Assembly: GCA_907165275.2 (NCBI GenBank)
Contig: CAJRBF020000001.1
Location: forward strand, 992,001 to 1,056,000
DNA: 64,000 nucleotides
Reading direction: 5' to 3'
Source of the DNA: Zygaena filipendulae
Lineage: Eukaryota; Arthropoda; Insecta; Lepidoptera; Zygaenidae
Position 1 is the stretch's first letter. Each line of letters opens with the position of its first letter. Both the position numbers and the translations under genes were made by a program. Below the pieces are notes generated by a model, which saw only the letters and a program-made list of their open reading frames with translations, did no database searches and had not been told where the DNA came from. Below are positions 57,701-64,000 of this stretch, one piece after another.

Positions 57701-58257
57701 GTCATATGTATGACTTCCATTACTCAGTAATAAAGCCATTTTACGAAAATCGTATTGAAGTATGTTATACTGATACTGATAGTTTTATTTACAATGTACA
57801 GACAGAAGATGTTTACAGAGATTTTAAAATGAATTTTCTAAAATATTTTGATACTAGCAGTTACGATTACAATAACAAGTTTGGTTTGCCAATTGTAAAC
57901 AAAAAGATTCCTGGGTTGTTTAAGGACGAAATGGGTGGTAAGATAGTTAAGGAGTTTGTAGGGTTAAGGTCAAAGCTTTATTGTATTAAAACTTTAGACA
58001 GAACGATTAAAAAAGCAAAAGGAACAAAACGAAATGTAATTAAAAATTTGCATGCATCAGACTATAAACATGTCTTATACAATTGTGATGTCGTTCGAAA
58101 AAGAAACGTTTTGTTTAAAACAATCAAGCATGAAATATTTACTCAATCCGTAAATAAAATTGCTCTTTCAGCCAATGATGATAAGCGGTTGTTAGAATCA
58201 GATAAGGTGACAACCATCGCCTGGGGTAATCAGTCAATATTTGGTTGTACTGCTTAA
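54736..58257 (+). CDS. polB: protein-primed family B DNA polymerase
   Basis: 1173 codons, intact; replicates the element's linear DNA from a terminal-protein primer. N-terminal C2H2 finger (YCEDCKVFVSRVRWIGHLRS). Exonuclease: Exo I at about 364 (ADFEAML), Exo II about 503-510 (FHNLSGYDCH), Exo III Asp about 661 (YLESDVLLLTD). A Cys/His cluster (CHIC..CHLTGQFRG) lies between Exo I and II, as in this family. Polymerase: motif A at 756 (LDCNNLYGYS), motif B at 903 (KLLNNSIFG), motif C at 1010 (CYTDTDSF). All catalytic carboxylates are present. Length suits Polinton polymerases. A polyadenylation signal AATAAA lies at 58463. Confidence 0.95.
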   Translation: MPYCEDCKVFVSRVRWIGHLRSTDHKNKNYSTLSEGILKINSAFRNRIASYKVTSSDSEDQASIESFLDHIQTKIKSLIEMSLKQHHCVKANFEYFGVFLLLKNDSQEIKSFGTKNFTLYQNCNLDTLFFEVKTSLIKKASEFQERDSGWTFLHNSHLEVNINKYQPLRGSSFIELPALIKSKKACLNIKNNDNFCFLWSVTAALYPAQRHSDRVSSYPKFNDVLNVDGLSFPMSFSDIARFEQNNPHICIFVYGLNDKKLVVGPLYKSDALNKKVIHLLYLEEGDMSHYCLIKDLSRLVRSQITKHCNKLHFCDHCLQFFNSNDQLCSHICGGVATELPPKGSFIEFKNYDRKQNVPFVVYADFEAMLETYDSCEPDPLKSSTVTQQRHVPVAFAYHLVCTVDSRYNHITSYRGRDCADKFVKSICDDAKKISEILNKNVPMVFTDTDAYNYENAETCHICEGLITVNKVRDHCHLTGQFRGAAHSYCNLKYQVPKFLPVVFHNLSGYDCHLFIKELGKAPGSIKVIPKTKENYISFTKFIPISGQDYFQIRFVDSFKFLGTSLEKLAATMKKDEFRYLKFYYPDEKHFNLLTRKGVYPYDYMSSWERYADTCLPSKDRFFNSLTNESITDEDYEHARAMWLEFSINNMGQFTDLYLESDVLLLTDIYENFRLTCKQYYQLDPAFYLTAPSLSFDAMLLKTRVRLELISDLEIFRLIQQGIRGGVCMCSKRHAKANHRYLETFDPSTPSSYIMYLDCNNLYGYSMCQTLPHSDFRFLSDSEIKKLELNIIHITDDAENGFILEVDLFYPPNLHTQHNDFPFCPEKIKSPTGKTKKLIPNLYDKYHYVIHYVHLKKCLEHGLVLRKIHRAITFKQSNFLKQYIDLNTELRQRAQSVFEQDFFKLLNNSIFGKTLENTEQWVDVRLVNKWSDMNNQTKKFIGAEKLIANPNFHSASIFSDDLVAIQMKRSRVVLNKPIYIGFAVLELSKSHMYDFHYSVIKPFYENRIEVCYTDTDSFIYNVQTEDVYRDFKMNFLKYFDTSSYDYNNKFGLPIVNKKIPGLFKDEMGGKIVKEFVGLRSKLYCIKTLDRTIKKAKGTKRNVIKNLHASDYKHVLYNCDVVRKRNVLFKTIKHEIFTQSVNKIALSANDDKRLLESDKVTTIAWGNQSIFGCTA

Positions 58258-58851
58258 TTTTTTTCACTATTTCATAGAATGTAACTATTAATATAGAGTA
58301 TTATAAAATATTAGGTAGAAATAAGATTGTTTAAATTATCCGTAGGATAATGATTATTATAATTATCTACGAAATTGTAAGCAATATTATGTAATAGATA
58401 TGTATTAATATTAAGTAAATATGAATACAGTGTAAGTTAATTTTAGTGTTTTCTGAAATATAAATAAATTTTAAATTACATTAAAACCAAGAGTTTTATT
58501 TGACTTTTCACTTTGATACAAATACAATGTTGCTGTTTGAACATGTACCGACATGTTTCATTATAATCACAATAATAACATATAACATTACAACATAGAA
58601 ATATGATCATCAGTCTCCGTGCTTGTACAAACAGTAACATGTTTAGACATGTTCCAACTTGGAAACTTCAACACATAGGCACTGTAGTTTTGTTTAGCTC
58701 CTCGAACAGTCATTACCGAGACGCGCTCTACCGAGGTACTGTCATCAGCTTCGTATCGATTTGGAATTGTAAGCATGCATTTTTAATTTGTTAAGTACCT
58801 ACTGTTATTCTGATAAGTGAACCGATTATAATTTTTTGATTGTTTCAGATC
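58258..58851 (+). other. intergenic region with possible 5' leader exon
   Basis: After the polymerase, AT-rich DNA with AATAAA at 58463. A candidate donor, GGAATTGTAAGC near 58765, and acceptor TGATTGTTTCAG ending at 58848 would remove about 80 bases just before the next gene's ATG, leaving an untranslated leader exon. Confidence 0.4.
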
Positions 58852-59295
58852 ATGTCTACTCCTAGTGATATATATGAACAATGCGCACAAGATCCTCTAG
58901 AAGGGTTTAGTCAAGAATTTCCTGAAGTCAGCAAAAGGAAAAAGTCCAGAAAGCTGCAGCCAACGTTGCTTTCACAAACCACACAAGCCGCCTTTGAAGA
59001 GGTGTTTAACAAGAACGAAGATGGAGCATGCAGTTCATTGAGCAAGCAGAGTGTTAAAAAGAGGAGCTTTGGCACCACATTCGTAGCCAGCAGGGAGCCG
59101 TTAAGGAAAACAACAAAGCTAATTAAACTTAGCATTACTGACGTAAGCAATCCAGAAAATTCGTTGGTGTTAGTGAAGGCTCAATATCCTGTTAAGGATG
59201 GAAGTGCAACAGATCATATTTTGGATGATGCTGAGGCATTAATTAACAAAATTTCAAAAACAATATGCGGCTATAGTGCATGTTTATACATGTAA
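58852..59295 (+). CDS. small Polinton gene, unknown
   Basis: 147 codons from the ATG at 58852, four bases after a splice acceptor (GATTGTTTCAG). The frame also opens at 58840, but that codon lies in the acceptor tract, so I take the later start. No known domain seen. Basic segment near residues 27-35 (SKRKKSRK), a second basic stretch (KKRSFGTTFVASREPLRKTT), and a C-terminal helix-like part (DDAEALINKISKT). Downstream, 59360-59464 encodes a second diverged copy of the last about 35 residues (ALVTAQYPVQDE.. EALINKIST) and stops. AATAAA at 59533 could serve the transcript. Role unknown. Confidence 0.55.
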   Translation: MSTPSDIYEQCAQDPLEGFSQEFPEVSKRKKSRKLQPTLLSQTTQAAFEEVFNKNEDGACSSLSKQSVKKRSFGTTFVASREPLRKTTKLIKLSITDVSNPENSLVLVKAQYPVKDGSATDHILDDAEALINKISKTICGYSACLYM

Positions 59296-59334
59296 AATTT
59301 ATAAGTAAGATGAAGAAAATAACGTAGAGGAAGA

Positions 59335-59464
59335 CAAAGTATGTTGGCAATCCAAGTCGATGGCGCTAGTGACGGCTCAATATCCAGTTCAGGATGAAAG
59401 TGCTACAAATAATATTTTGGGTGGTACTGAAGCATTAATTAACAAAATTTCAACGACAGTATAA
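59335..59464 (+). pseudogene. duplicated tail of the 58852 gene
   Basis: Open from ATG 59363 to TAA near 59464. It matches the C-terminus and 3' flank of the preceding gene, in the same orientation. Partial tandem duplication; could be a separate short exon or debris. Confidence 0.5.
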
Positions 59465-59647
59465 CGGCTATGTGTAAAATTTGTTATTTGTTTATGTAAG
59501 ATGACTATATTTATATTCATATATGTTTTTGTAATAAAACAATGGTCTAATAAAATCGGTGTTTTCATAATACTATACGAGGGTAAGGTTTAGTAAAAAA
59601 CCAAGTTATTTTTAATTATTTTTAATGAAAAAATTAAGTGATAGATT

Positions 59648-60148
59648 TCAATTACTAAAATAGTTTTCTAAATAACATAATTTTAAACAAGTTACATTTT
59701 TTAACGCACAATATTTCTTATGATTAACACAGTTATGGTTGAATAAATCAGTACAGTACACTTTATGTAATGTAGAAAAGTTTGAAAATCTTATTTCTTC
59801 AAGTTTCTTGCTTAAATCTATAACTTCGCAATTAGAGCATAATTCTTTGATCCACTTGATTTTTTCGATTCCTTTTACTAGGACCTTTTTATGTTCTAAA
59901 TAAGGGACGATGACTCGTTGAAACTCTCTATAATCTATATAGCCTTCATTCCAGTAAATACCTCTGTTTCGTTGCAACCACTGAACTTGTTTTTTTTCTT
60001 CGAATGTTAAAAAATTATAGGGGTATGGTGGTTTAACTAAAAATGTTTGTGTTTGGTATTTTGTTGCAATTGACACTTCTTTAACAATGAATTTATTATT
60101 CGCATCTTTAAAACCTTGAAGATCGGCTATTATAATGTCAGGATTCAT
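59648..60148 (-). CDS. unknown protein, last gene of the capsid block
   Basis: 166 codons. Its ATG overlaps the stop of the hexon-like gene by four bases, so it probably shares that transcript. Contains IIADLQGFKDANNKFIVKEV near the start, a middle part PYLEHKKVLVKGIEKIKWI, and a Cys/His-rich end (CTDLFNHNCVNHKKYC). The D-x-Q opening and later KG-E-K pattern recall exonuclease-like folds of the RNase H class, but that is inference from pattern only. Similar proteins accompany capsid genes in other insect Polintons as I recall; function unknown. Confidence 0.65.
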   Translation of the reverse strand: MNPDIIIADLQGFKDANNKFIVKEVSIATKYQTQTFLVKPPYPYNFLTFEEKKQVQWLQRNRGIYWNEGYIDYREFQRVIVPYLEHKKVLVKGIEKIKWIKELCSNCEVIDLSKKLEEIRFSNFSTLHKVYCTDLFNHNCVNHKKYCALKNVTCLKLCYLENYFSN

Positions 60149-61359
60149 GATAGCTTTTTCACCGTGCTGCTGAGTGGTTTATACTCGATAATGCAATCGT
60201 TGAGTATAAGACAGTAGGCTGAAGTTTGATCTGGTATCTCAGAATCTGCTTCGAGTTCAACGCGTACGTCGACAACAGGCCCTGACTTCAAATTGTCAAT
60301 TTGTCTGGAGCAATCGATAACGAACAATGGCGTTAAATCTTTGAATTGCTTAGGGCTTAGCAAAGCTTCTGATCGCCTTCCATAATACGACTGTTGAAAT
60401 CTTGCGTATTGCTCGTATATTAAAGCAAATCTGTCATTTGCAAAGTTTATATTTAAATTTTCATATGGAAAGTAAGTTGAGTTAAGGTACACCTTAACGT
60501 TACTTAGATTACAATGATCGAACTGCGCCATATCAGAACTTGCATTGTTCTTTCGGTTCGTTTGTAATCCAATGATTACATATCGTGGTTTTTCTATTTG
60601 AGATGCAGTTTTTATTGACCACGTATGTTTAGTGGTTTTTGGTAAAGCTGGATATTCATACAAATCCCAATTTCTAAATACAATCTGGAGTGGTCGGTCT
60701 TTTTCTAAATACTTGAGAAGATTAATCCTTTCTCTATCTGAAACTCGTACGTGTGGTACCCGCCAAATTATTTTATTTATAATTACGTCTTCAATAACCT
60801 CATCGTTGTTAAGTTTAACAGCGTTTAAATTTGTGTTGCTTCGTAACAATATCAATTCGTGCCGACAATTGATCACAACTTTTTGATAATCTTCAGCGAA
60901 GCCAAGTATATTTTTGAGGGGAATGGAAACTGCGAAACTGCCTCGGTGAGTATTTGTAATACCGCCTATATCCCAGCCCCAGGCTCTTGACATTTTAGAT
61001 TCACTCTCATTCATTGAAACCAACGCTTTCATTGTAGTACTTATTCCGGCGTTTTTTATTTTATCTATTTCAACTCCGTTTAACTCATACCGAATATCTT
61101 GAAATAGGTAAAGAAGAGAATTATTTGTAAAATTTACAGTGTTTACTTGCTCTTTAGTATCTCGTTTTTTAACATCAACTTGTCCTTCCAAGTATAAAGT
61201 GCTCGCTGATGGCAATATGTACAAATCTTGTTGGTTGATCGGAATGCGTATTTCATCATTCCTGTTGAAACTTGTTACATATGGTTTATATGAATGGAAT
61301 TCGACCCCTTCAACGGAATTGTCGTAAGATGGAACAGATAAAACGTCTAAGATATTCAT
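60145..61359 (-). CDS. hexon-like major capsid protein
   Basis: 404 codons. Position between penton-like and the last gene, length, and phrases such as YKPYVTSFNRNDEIRIPI, YILPSASTLYLEGQV, YLFQDIRYELNGVEIDK and YEQYARFQQSYYGRRSEALL are those of the Polinton/adintovirus double jelly-roll capsid protein. It would form the trimeric capsomers. Its ATG overlaps the stop of the small basic gene by four bases. No interruption seen. Fold assignment rests on family resemblance and gene order. Confidence 0.8.
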   Translation of the reverse strand: MNILDVLSVPSYDNSVEGVEFHSYKPYVTSFNRNDEIRIPINQQDLYILPSASTLYLEGQVDVKKRDTKEQVNTVNFTNNSLLYLFQDIRYELNGVEIDKIKNAGISTTMKALVSMNESESKMSRAWGWDIGGITNTHRGSFAVSIPLKNILGFAEDYQKVVINCRHELILLRSNTNLNAVKLNNDEVIEDVIINKIIWRVPHVRVSDRERINLLKYLEKDRPLQIVFRNWDLYEYPALPKTTKHTWSIKTASQIEKPRYVIIGLQTNRKNNASSDMAQFDHCNLSNVKVYLNSTYFPYENLNINFANDRFALIYEQYARFQQSYYGRRSEALLSPKQFKDLTPLFVIDCSRQIDNLKSGPVVDVRVELEADSEIPDQTSAYCLILNDCIIEYKPLSSTVKKLS

Positions 61360-61580
61360 TTTAATAATCCGATTAATTTAAGGAATGCTTTATTATCTTT
61401 ATTTAACTTATTTTTTTTCCTACAAGATGTTTTGTTGAGGGTTACTCGCGCAGAACTGACGATTTTTGATTTTCGAATTAACTTATTTTTTTTCCTATAA
61501 GGAGATGTTTTGTTGAGGGTTACTCGCGCAGAACTGATGGTTTTTGATTTTCGAGGCACGTATTTATTGTAATCAATCAT
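61356..61580 (-). CDS. small basic repeat protein, probable core/DNA-condensing protein
   Basis: 74 codons, strongly basic, made of two near-copies of a unit of about 22 residues (SKTISSARVTLNKTS / SKIVSSARVTLNKTS with RKKNKL after each). The DNA repeat is nearly exact (61411-61475 and 61480-61555), so duplication is recent. It overlaps both neighbours by a few bases (penton-like before, hexon-like after). Adenovirus-like systems use small basic proteins to pack DNA; a like role is inference. Confidence 0.6.
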   Translation of the reverse strand: MIDYNKYVPRKSKTISSARVTLNKTSPYRKKNKLIRKSKIVSSARVTLNKTSCRKKNKLNKDNKAFLKLIGLLK

Positions 61581-62259
61581 TATTTTTACTAATGTTTCTC
61601 AAATGCAAAAAAAGTTGCACTTCTTCACCACGTAAATTGACTAAGTTATTATTTATGTCCAAAAATCTAATATGGATGCAGTTGATATTACTTTGATTGA
61701 TTCGGAAATATATCGCGTTTTTAGGTGCTTCGATGATTCTATATCCAGGCGGCACGTTAGGTGCAAATTCGTAAACAATATGGCTTGGTTCACCATTTAT
61801 ATATGATCCACTCACTATATCACATTCGACTCTCACCACGGTCGTAGGCAAAATGTTCACTGGCAGATGTGAAACATGCCATTTATTTGCTTTCAGAAAC
61901 TTATTTCCATAGCCCAGCAAATTTCCTAGAGAATCTGTCTTGGTAAAGTCAATATCTTTGGTGCAGTGTATGGATATTTTTAATGTGTTGTTATTACAGT
62001 GAAGTTGAAATGTTGCGTCTTTTATTTCTGATTTTATATAGTCACTGATATCTTGCAATTCATAGGCTCCTTCCGGTAGAGTAATTACTTCATTAGTACC
62101 ATAGTAAAATTTATTATTTCTATAGTCAATATTTGGAATTGAATTAAATGTAGATAAATATAACAGAGCACACTCATATTCTCCATTAAGTTGTAGGGTG
62201 GGAGAGTAATAAGTAGTTAAATTTAATGAGTTTCCCGTAATTGATAGTGTTAAAGACAT
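61573..62259 (-). CDS. penton-like minor capsid protein
   Basis: 228 codons. Opens MSLTLSITGNSLNLTTYYSP and ECALLYLSTFNSIPNI, continues with LPEGAYELQDISDYI and the Gly/Pro-rich VPPGYRIIEAPKNAIYF, wording I associate with single jelly-roll penton proteins of insect Polintons. Forms the five-fold vertices. Located between protease and hexon-like genes as expected. Intact. Confidence 0.75.
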   Translation of the reverse strand: MSLTLSITGNSLNLTTYYSPTLQLNGEYECALLYLSTFNSIPNIDYRNNKFYYGTNEVITLPEGAYELQDISDYIKSEIKDATFQLHCNNNTLKISIHCTKDIDFTKTDSLGNLLGYGNKFLKANKWHVSHLPVNILPTTVVRVECDIVSGSYINGEPSHIVYEFAPNVPPGYRIIEAPKNAIYFRINQSNINCIHIRFLDINNNLVNLRGEEVQLFLHLRNISKNND

Positions 62260-62295
62260 TTTGCAAATGACATGACTAAAACAAAATTTAATGTT

Positions 62296-62640
62296 TTATA
62301 CTTTTTTATTCCAAAATTTCCATAAATATTTTAAACATAAATGACCACAATTAACAGTGTTAAATTTTTGGTATCTTGTATAATTATAAAAAATGTTCAT
62401 ATTTTTTAAATACTTCACTAATTCAAATGGCGGTTTCAAATCACCATAACTATCAAAGTATTCACAATAATTATTTCGTTTTGCATATGCTACCCAATGT
62501 GTTCCCTCATTCTTCGAATCATCTAGGTTAACAATACCACATTCAATCTTCCTAGGACTTCTGGGTAATTCATCTTTCATGTAAACACCTCGGAAATGCG
62601 GAATATCTGCAGCGTACTTCAAAATGTCTACATTTGTCAA
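62296..62640 (-). CDS. adenain-like cysteine protease
   Basis: 114 codons. Catalytic triad visible: His in EGTHWVAYAK, acidic residue in YCEYFDSYGDL, Cys in VNCGHLCLKYLW (residue about 98). FRGVYMKDELP before the core is typical. Processes capsid proteins during maturation. Shorter than adenoviral protease (about 200 residues) but in the range of insect Polinton forms, and no break is seen. Follows the PLA2 gene by 20 bases. Confidence 0.85.
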   Translation of the reverse strand: MTNVDILKYAADIPHFRGVYMKDELPRSPRKIECGIVNLDDSKNEGTHWVAYAKRNNYCEYFDSYGDLKPPFELVKYLKNMNIFYNYTRYQKFNTVNCGHLCLKYLWKFWNKKV

Positions 62641-62660
62641 AGCACGATTAGGTAGCGTAG

Positions 62661-63389
62661 TTAGTTTTTTGAAGCTTTTATGTATAAACCTTTCCCACTT
62701 TTGTAAGGCTTTATGTATAAGCCTTTTCCCAGTGCTATAGCCTCCATGGTTTTATTATGACGCTCTGTCTCCTGTAAATTCTTTTGAGCAGATTTATAAT
62801 CATTCACAGTTTTTGCAATTCCAGACGCTCCTCCCGCCAGAGCGCCTAGAGCTGATAAACCCGCAAATATTGGGATAAGTGGTAATATTCCTCCGGTTTT
62901 TGGTATTGGTATCACTCGAGGTAATTTGATTTGACGAGCTAGCGGAATCATTCTTTTAGCAGCTGCATAAGACAGGTTTATCAACGTTTTACGGTTTTTT
63001 GGTTTTAGCTTTTTAACATGTGAACGAATTTTCGTGACAAAATGTTTGAATGATTTAACTCCCCAACCTGATTTTACTTTAGCTTTCATCGCTTTACTAA
63101 CCAGCCATGAGACCAATTTTTCACCTTTCCCTGCATCCTTTGCTTCTAACCTCTTTTTAGCCATGTCTAACAATTGTAAATCCGCTTTGTGACGATTAGG
63201 TAAATCTGTGTTATTGGCGTAGGCAATATCGTGGTGCATGCAGGCTTCGTCCAACTTGTTAACCCCGCGGTCACCTCTTTGTAAACGTTTCTGAAGTTTT
63301 GTTCCTGGTCCACAGTAATTATACCCAGGTATATGAATCTCAAAAGGTAAGTTATTTATTAAATTGTTAACGAGTCCACCACCTTGCAT
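62661..63389 (-). CDS. phospholipase A2-type minor capsid protein
   Basis: 242 codons. N-terminal PLA2 of the parvovirus VP1 kind: calcium loop YNYCGPGTKL (Cys26-Gly29) and catalytic His53-Asp54 in DEACMHHDIAY. A basic middle follows (KKRLEAKDAGKGEKL, SHVKKLKPKNRK). A hydrophobic Gly/Ala-rich segment at about 165-190 (LPLIPIFAGLSALGALAGG) may enter membranes. The C-terminus repeats GKGLYIKPYKS / GKGLYIKASKN. In parvoviruses this enzyme opens the endosome during entry, and the same role is inferred. Lies between integrase and protease. Confidence 0.85.
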   Translation of the reverse strand: MQGGGLVNNLINNLPFEIHIPGYNYCGPGTKLQKRLQRGDRGVNKLDEACMHHDIAYANNTDLPNRHKADLQLLDMAKKRLEAKDAGKGEKLVSWLVSKAMKAKVKSGWGVKSFKHFVTKIRSHVKKLKPKNRKTLINLSYAAAKRMIPLARQIKLPRVIPIPKTGGILPLIPIFAGLSALGALAGGASGIAKTVNDYKSAQKNLQETERHNKTMEAIALGKGLYIKPYKSGKGLYIKASKN

Positions 63390-63442
63390 GACTCGTAGTA
63401 AAATGACTAAAGTAACGATACTGTTTATAGTTTTATATCTTC

Positions 63443-64000
63443 TTAACTTAACAATGCGGATTTATCAATCCAGCTGTTTTCATCAGGAGGTAACCCTAAC
63501 CATTTAACGAATATCTTATTCCCTTTCTTTTTCAACACTTTTTCTATTAAATACACATTAGGATAATTAGTCTTCTGCAGTTCTTGTTCATAAAAACTTC
63601 CTAAAATAGGCTGCTTACGTTGATCTTCAATGTGGTACGTTTGTGGAATGGTATTATTTACTTTCTTTACAGTAAATAATTCTGTAGACCAATTAGGAGT
63701 ATATCCCTTTTCAAAACAATCTTTGTATTTACTAATACGAACGCAATCCCCAGCCTTAAATTTTGATTTTTGTGGTACAGATGGAAAAGAGTGTAATTTA
63801 GTAATATTTCTTTTTACGTCTGGTTCTATAGTTTTATTAATTTCTGCAGGCTTAAAACCAGTGGTGCGATGTTTTGTGGTATTATAAGACTGCATAATAT
63901 TATTCAAAGTTTTGTCAGACCATTTATAACTCCCAATCAGACTAAAGTGTTTGAACAGTCTTTGCTTTATAGTTTTGATAAGACGTTCAACAATTGAAGC
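63443..64000 (-). CDS. Polinton integrase, C-terminal half with chromodomain, partial
   Basis: Open from the window edge to TAA/TAG at 63443, so the N-terminal zinc and most of the DDE core are outside. At the edge ASIVERLIKTIKQR carries the catalytic Glu. Then comes the typical LNNIMQSYNTTKHRTTGFKP and the SH3-like FKAGDCVRISKYKDCFEKGY. The last 35 residues (VYLIEKVLKKKGNKIF, WLGLPPDENSW) form a chromodomain that could guide integration to chromatin. An apparent start at 63907 is only an internal TTG; the frame runs on upstream. Confidence 0.9.
   Translation of the reverse strand, partial: ASIVERLIKTIKQRLFKHFSLIGSYKWSDKTLNNIMQSYNTTKHRTTGFKPAEINKTIEPDVKRNITKLHSFPSVPQKSKFKAGDCVRISKYKDCFEKGYTPNWSTELFTVKKVNNTIPQTYHIEDQRKQPILGSFYEQELQKTNYPNVYLIEKVLKKKGNKIFVKWLGLPPDENSWIDKSALLS

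Larger units (their letters stand above)
50800..64000. mobile_element. Polinton/Maverick (adintovirus-like) element, right part outside the window
   Basis: The gene set is diagnostic: protein-primed DNA polymerase B, retroviral-like integrase with chromodomain, adenain-like protease, penton- and hexon-like capsid proteins and a PLA2 protein, plus accessory genes. Plus-strand genes lie left of about 59.5 kb and minus-strand capsid and integrase genes right of it, so the two transcription units converge there. The left limit is an estimate. The main genes are open and unbroken, so this copy may be young. Confidence 0.8.

Overview
The window looks like insect, most probably lepidopteran, nuclear DNA: AT-rich, spliced exons with GT-AG borders, BEL/Pao, Ty3, copia and R1-type retroelements, tRNA-derived SINE heads and short families built around an ACCGACTTC core. 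I found no convincing ordinary host gene. Almost everything is mobile DNA or repeat, much of it nested, as expected of heterochromatin or a repeat-rich sex chromosome. The order assignment is inference.

Layout. 1-1000 is a minus-strand Ty3/gypsy remnant (RT fragment and a tRNA-His-type primer site). 3863-10080 is a decayed plus-strand BEL/Pao element. 10090-11746 plus 18115-18310 is 'unit A', a repeat carrying a spliced minus-strand gene. It is split by a 6.4-kb LTR element without its own genes (11747-18114) whose two 628-bp LTRs look identical. 18652-22586 is a shrunken BEL derivative with a 5-bp target duplication. 22935-27330 is an inverted arrangement of satellite, palindrome and minisatellite blocks. 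27985-32365 is 'unit B', a second copy of unit A, interrupted by a 2528-bp insert flanked by TTAA. 34880-47738 is an R1-type LINE (minus strand) inserted in a satellite, itself interrupted by another retroelement that carries a third LTR element (37948-43252). 47739-49490 is the rest of the satellite, with a clear higher-order period of 656 bp. 49861-50360 is a copia remnant.

From about 50.8 kb to the right edge lies most of a Polinton/Maverick (adintovirus-like) element. On the plus strand it has a spliced accessory gene, a protein-primed family B DNA polymerase and a small unknown gene. On the minus strand it has a BIR-RING inhibitor-of-apoptosis gene and, in a tightly overlapping block read leftward from the right edge, integrase with chromodomain, a phospholipase A2 minor capsid protein, adenain-like protease, penton-like, small basic, hexon-like and one unknown protein. 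The set fits replication, integration, capsid building and maturation, membrane breach on entry, and suppression of host cell death. The packaging ATPase is not in the window.

The most interesting link is that the Polinton's spliced gene (53637-54627) is a homologue of the genes in units A and B, with the same exon phases. In unit B the TTAA insert supplies two candidate upstream exons that join in frame to the trapped last exon, predicting a chimeric gene.
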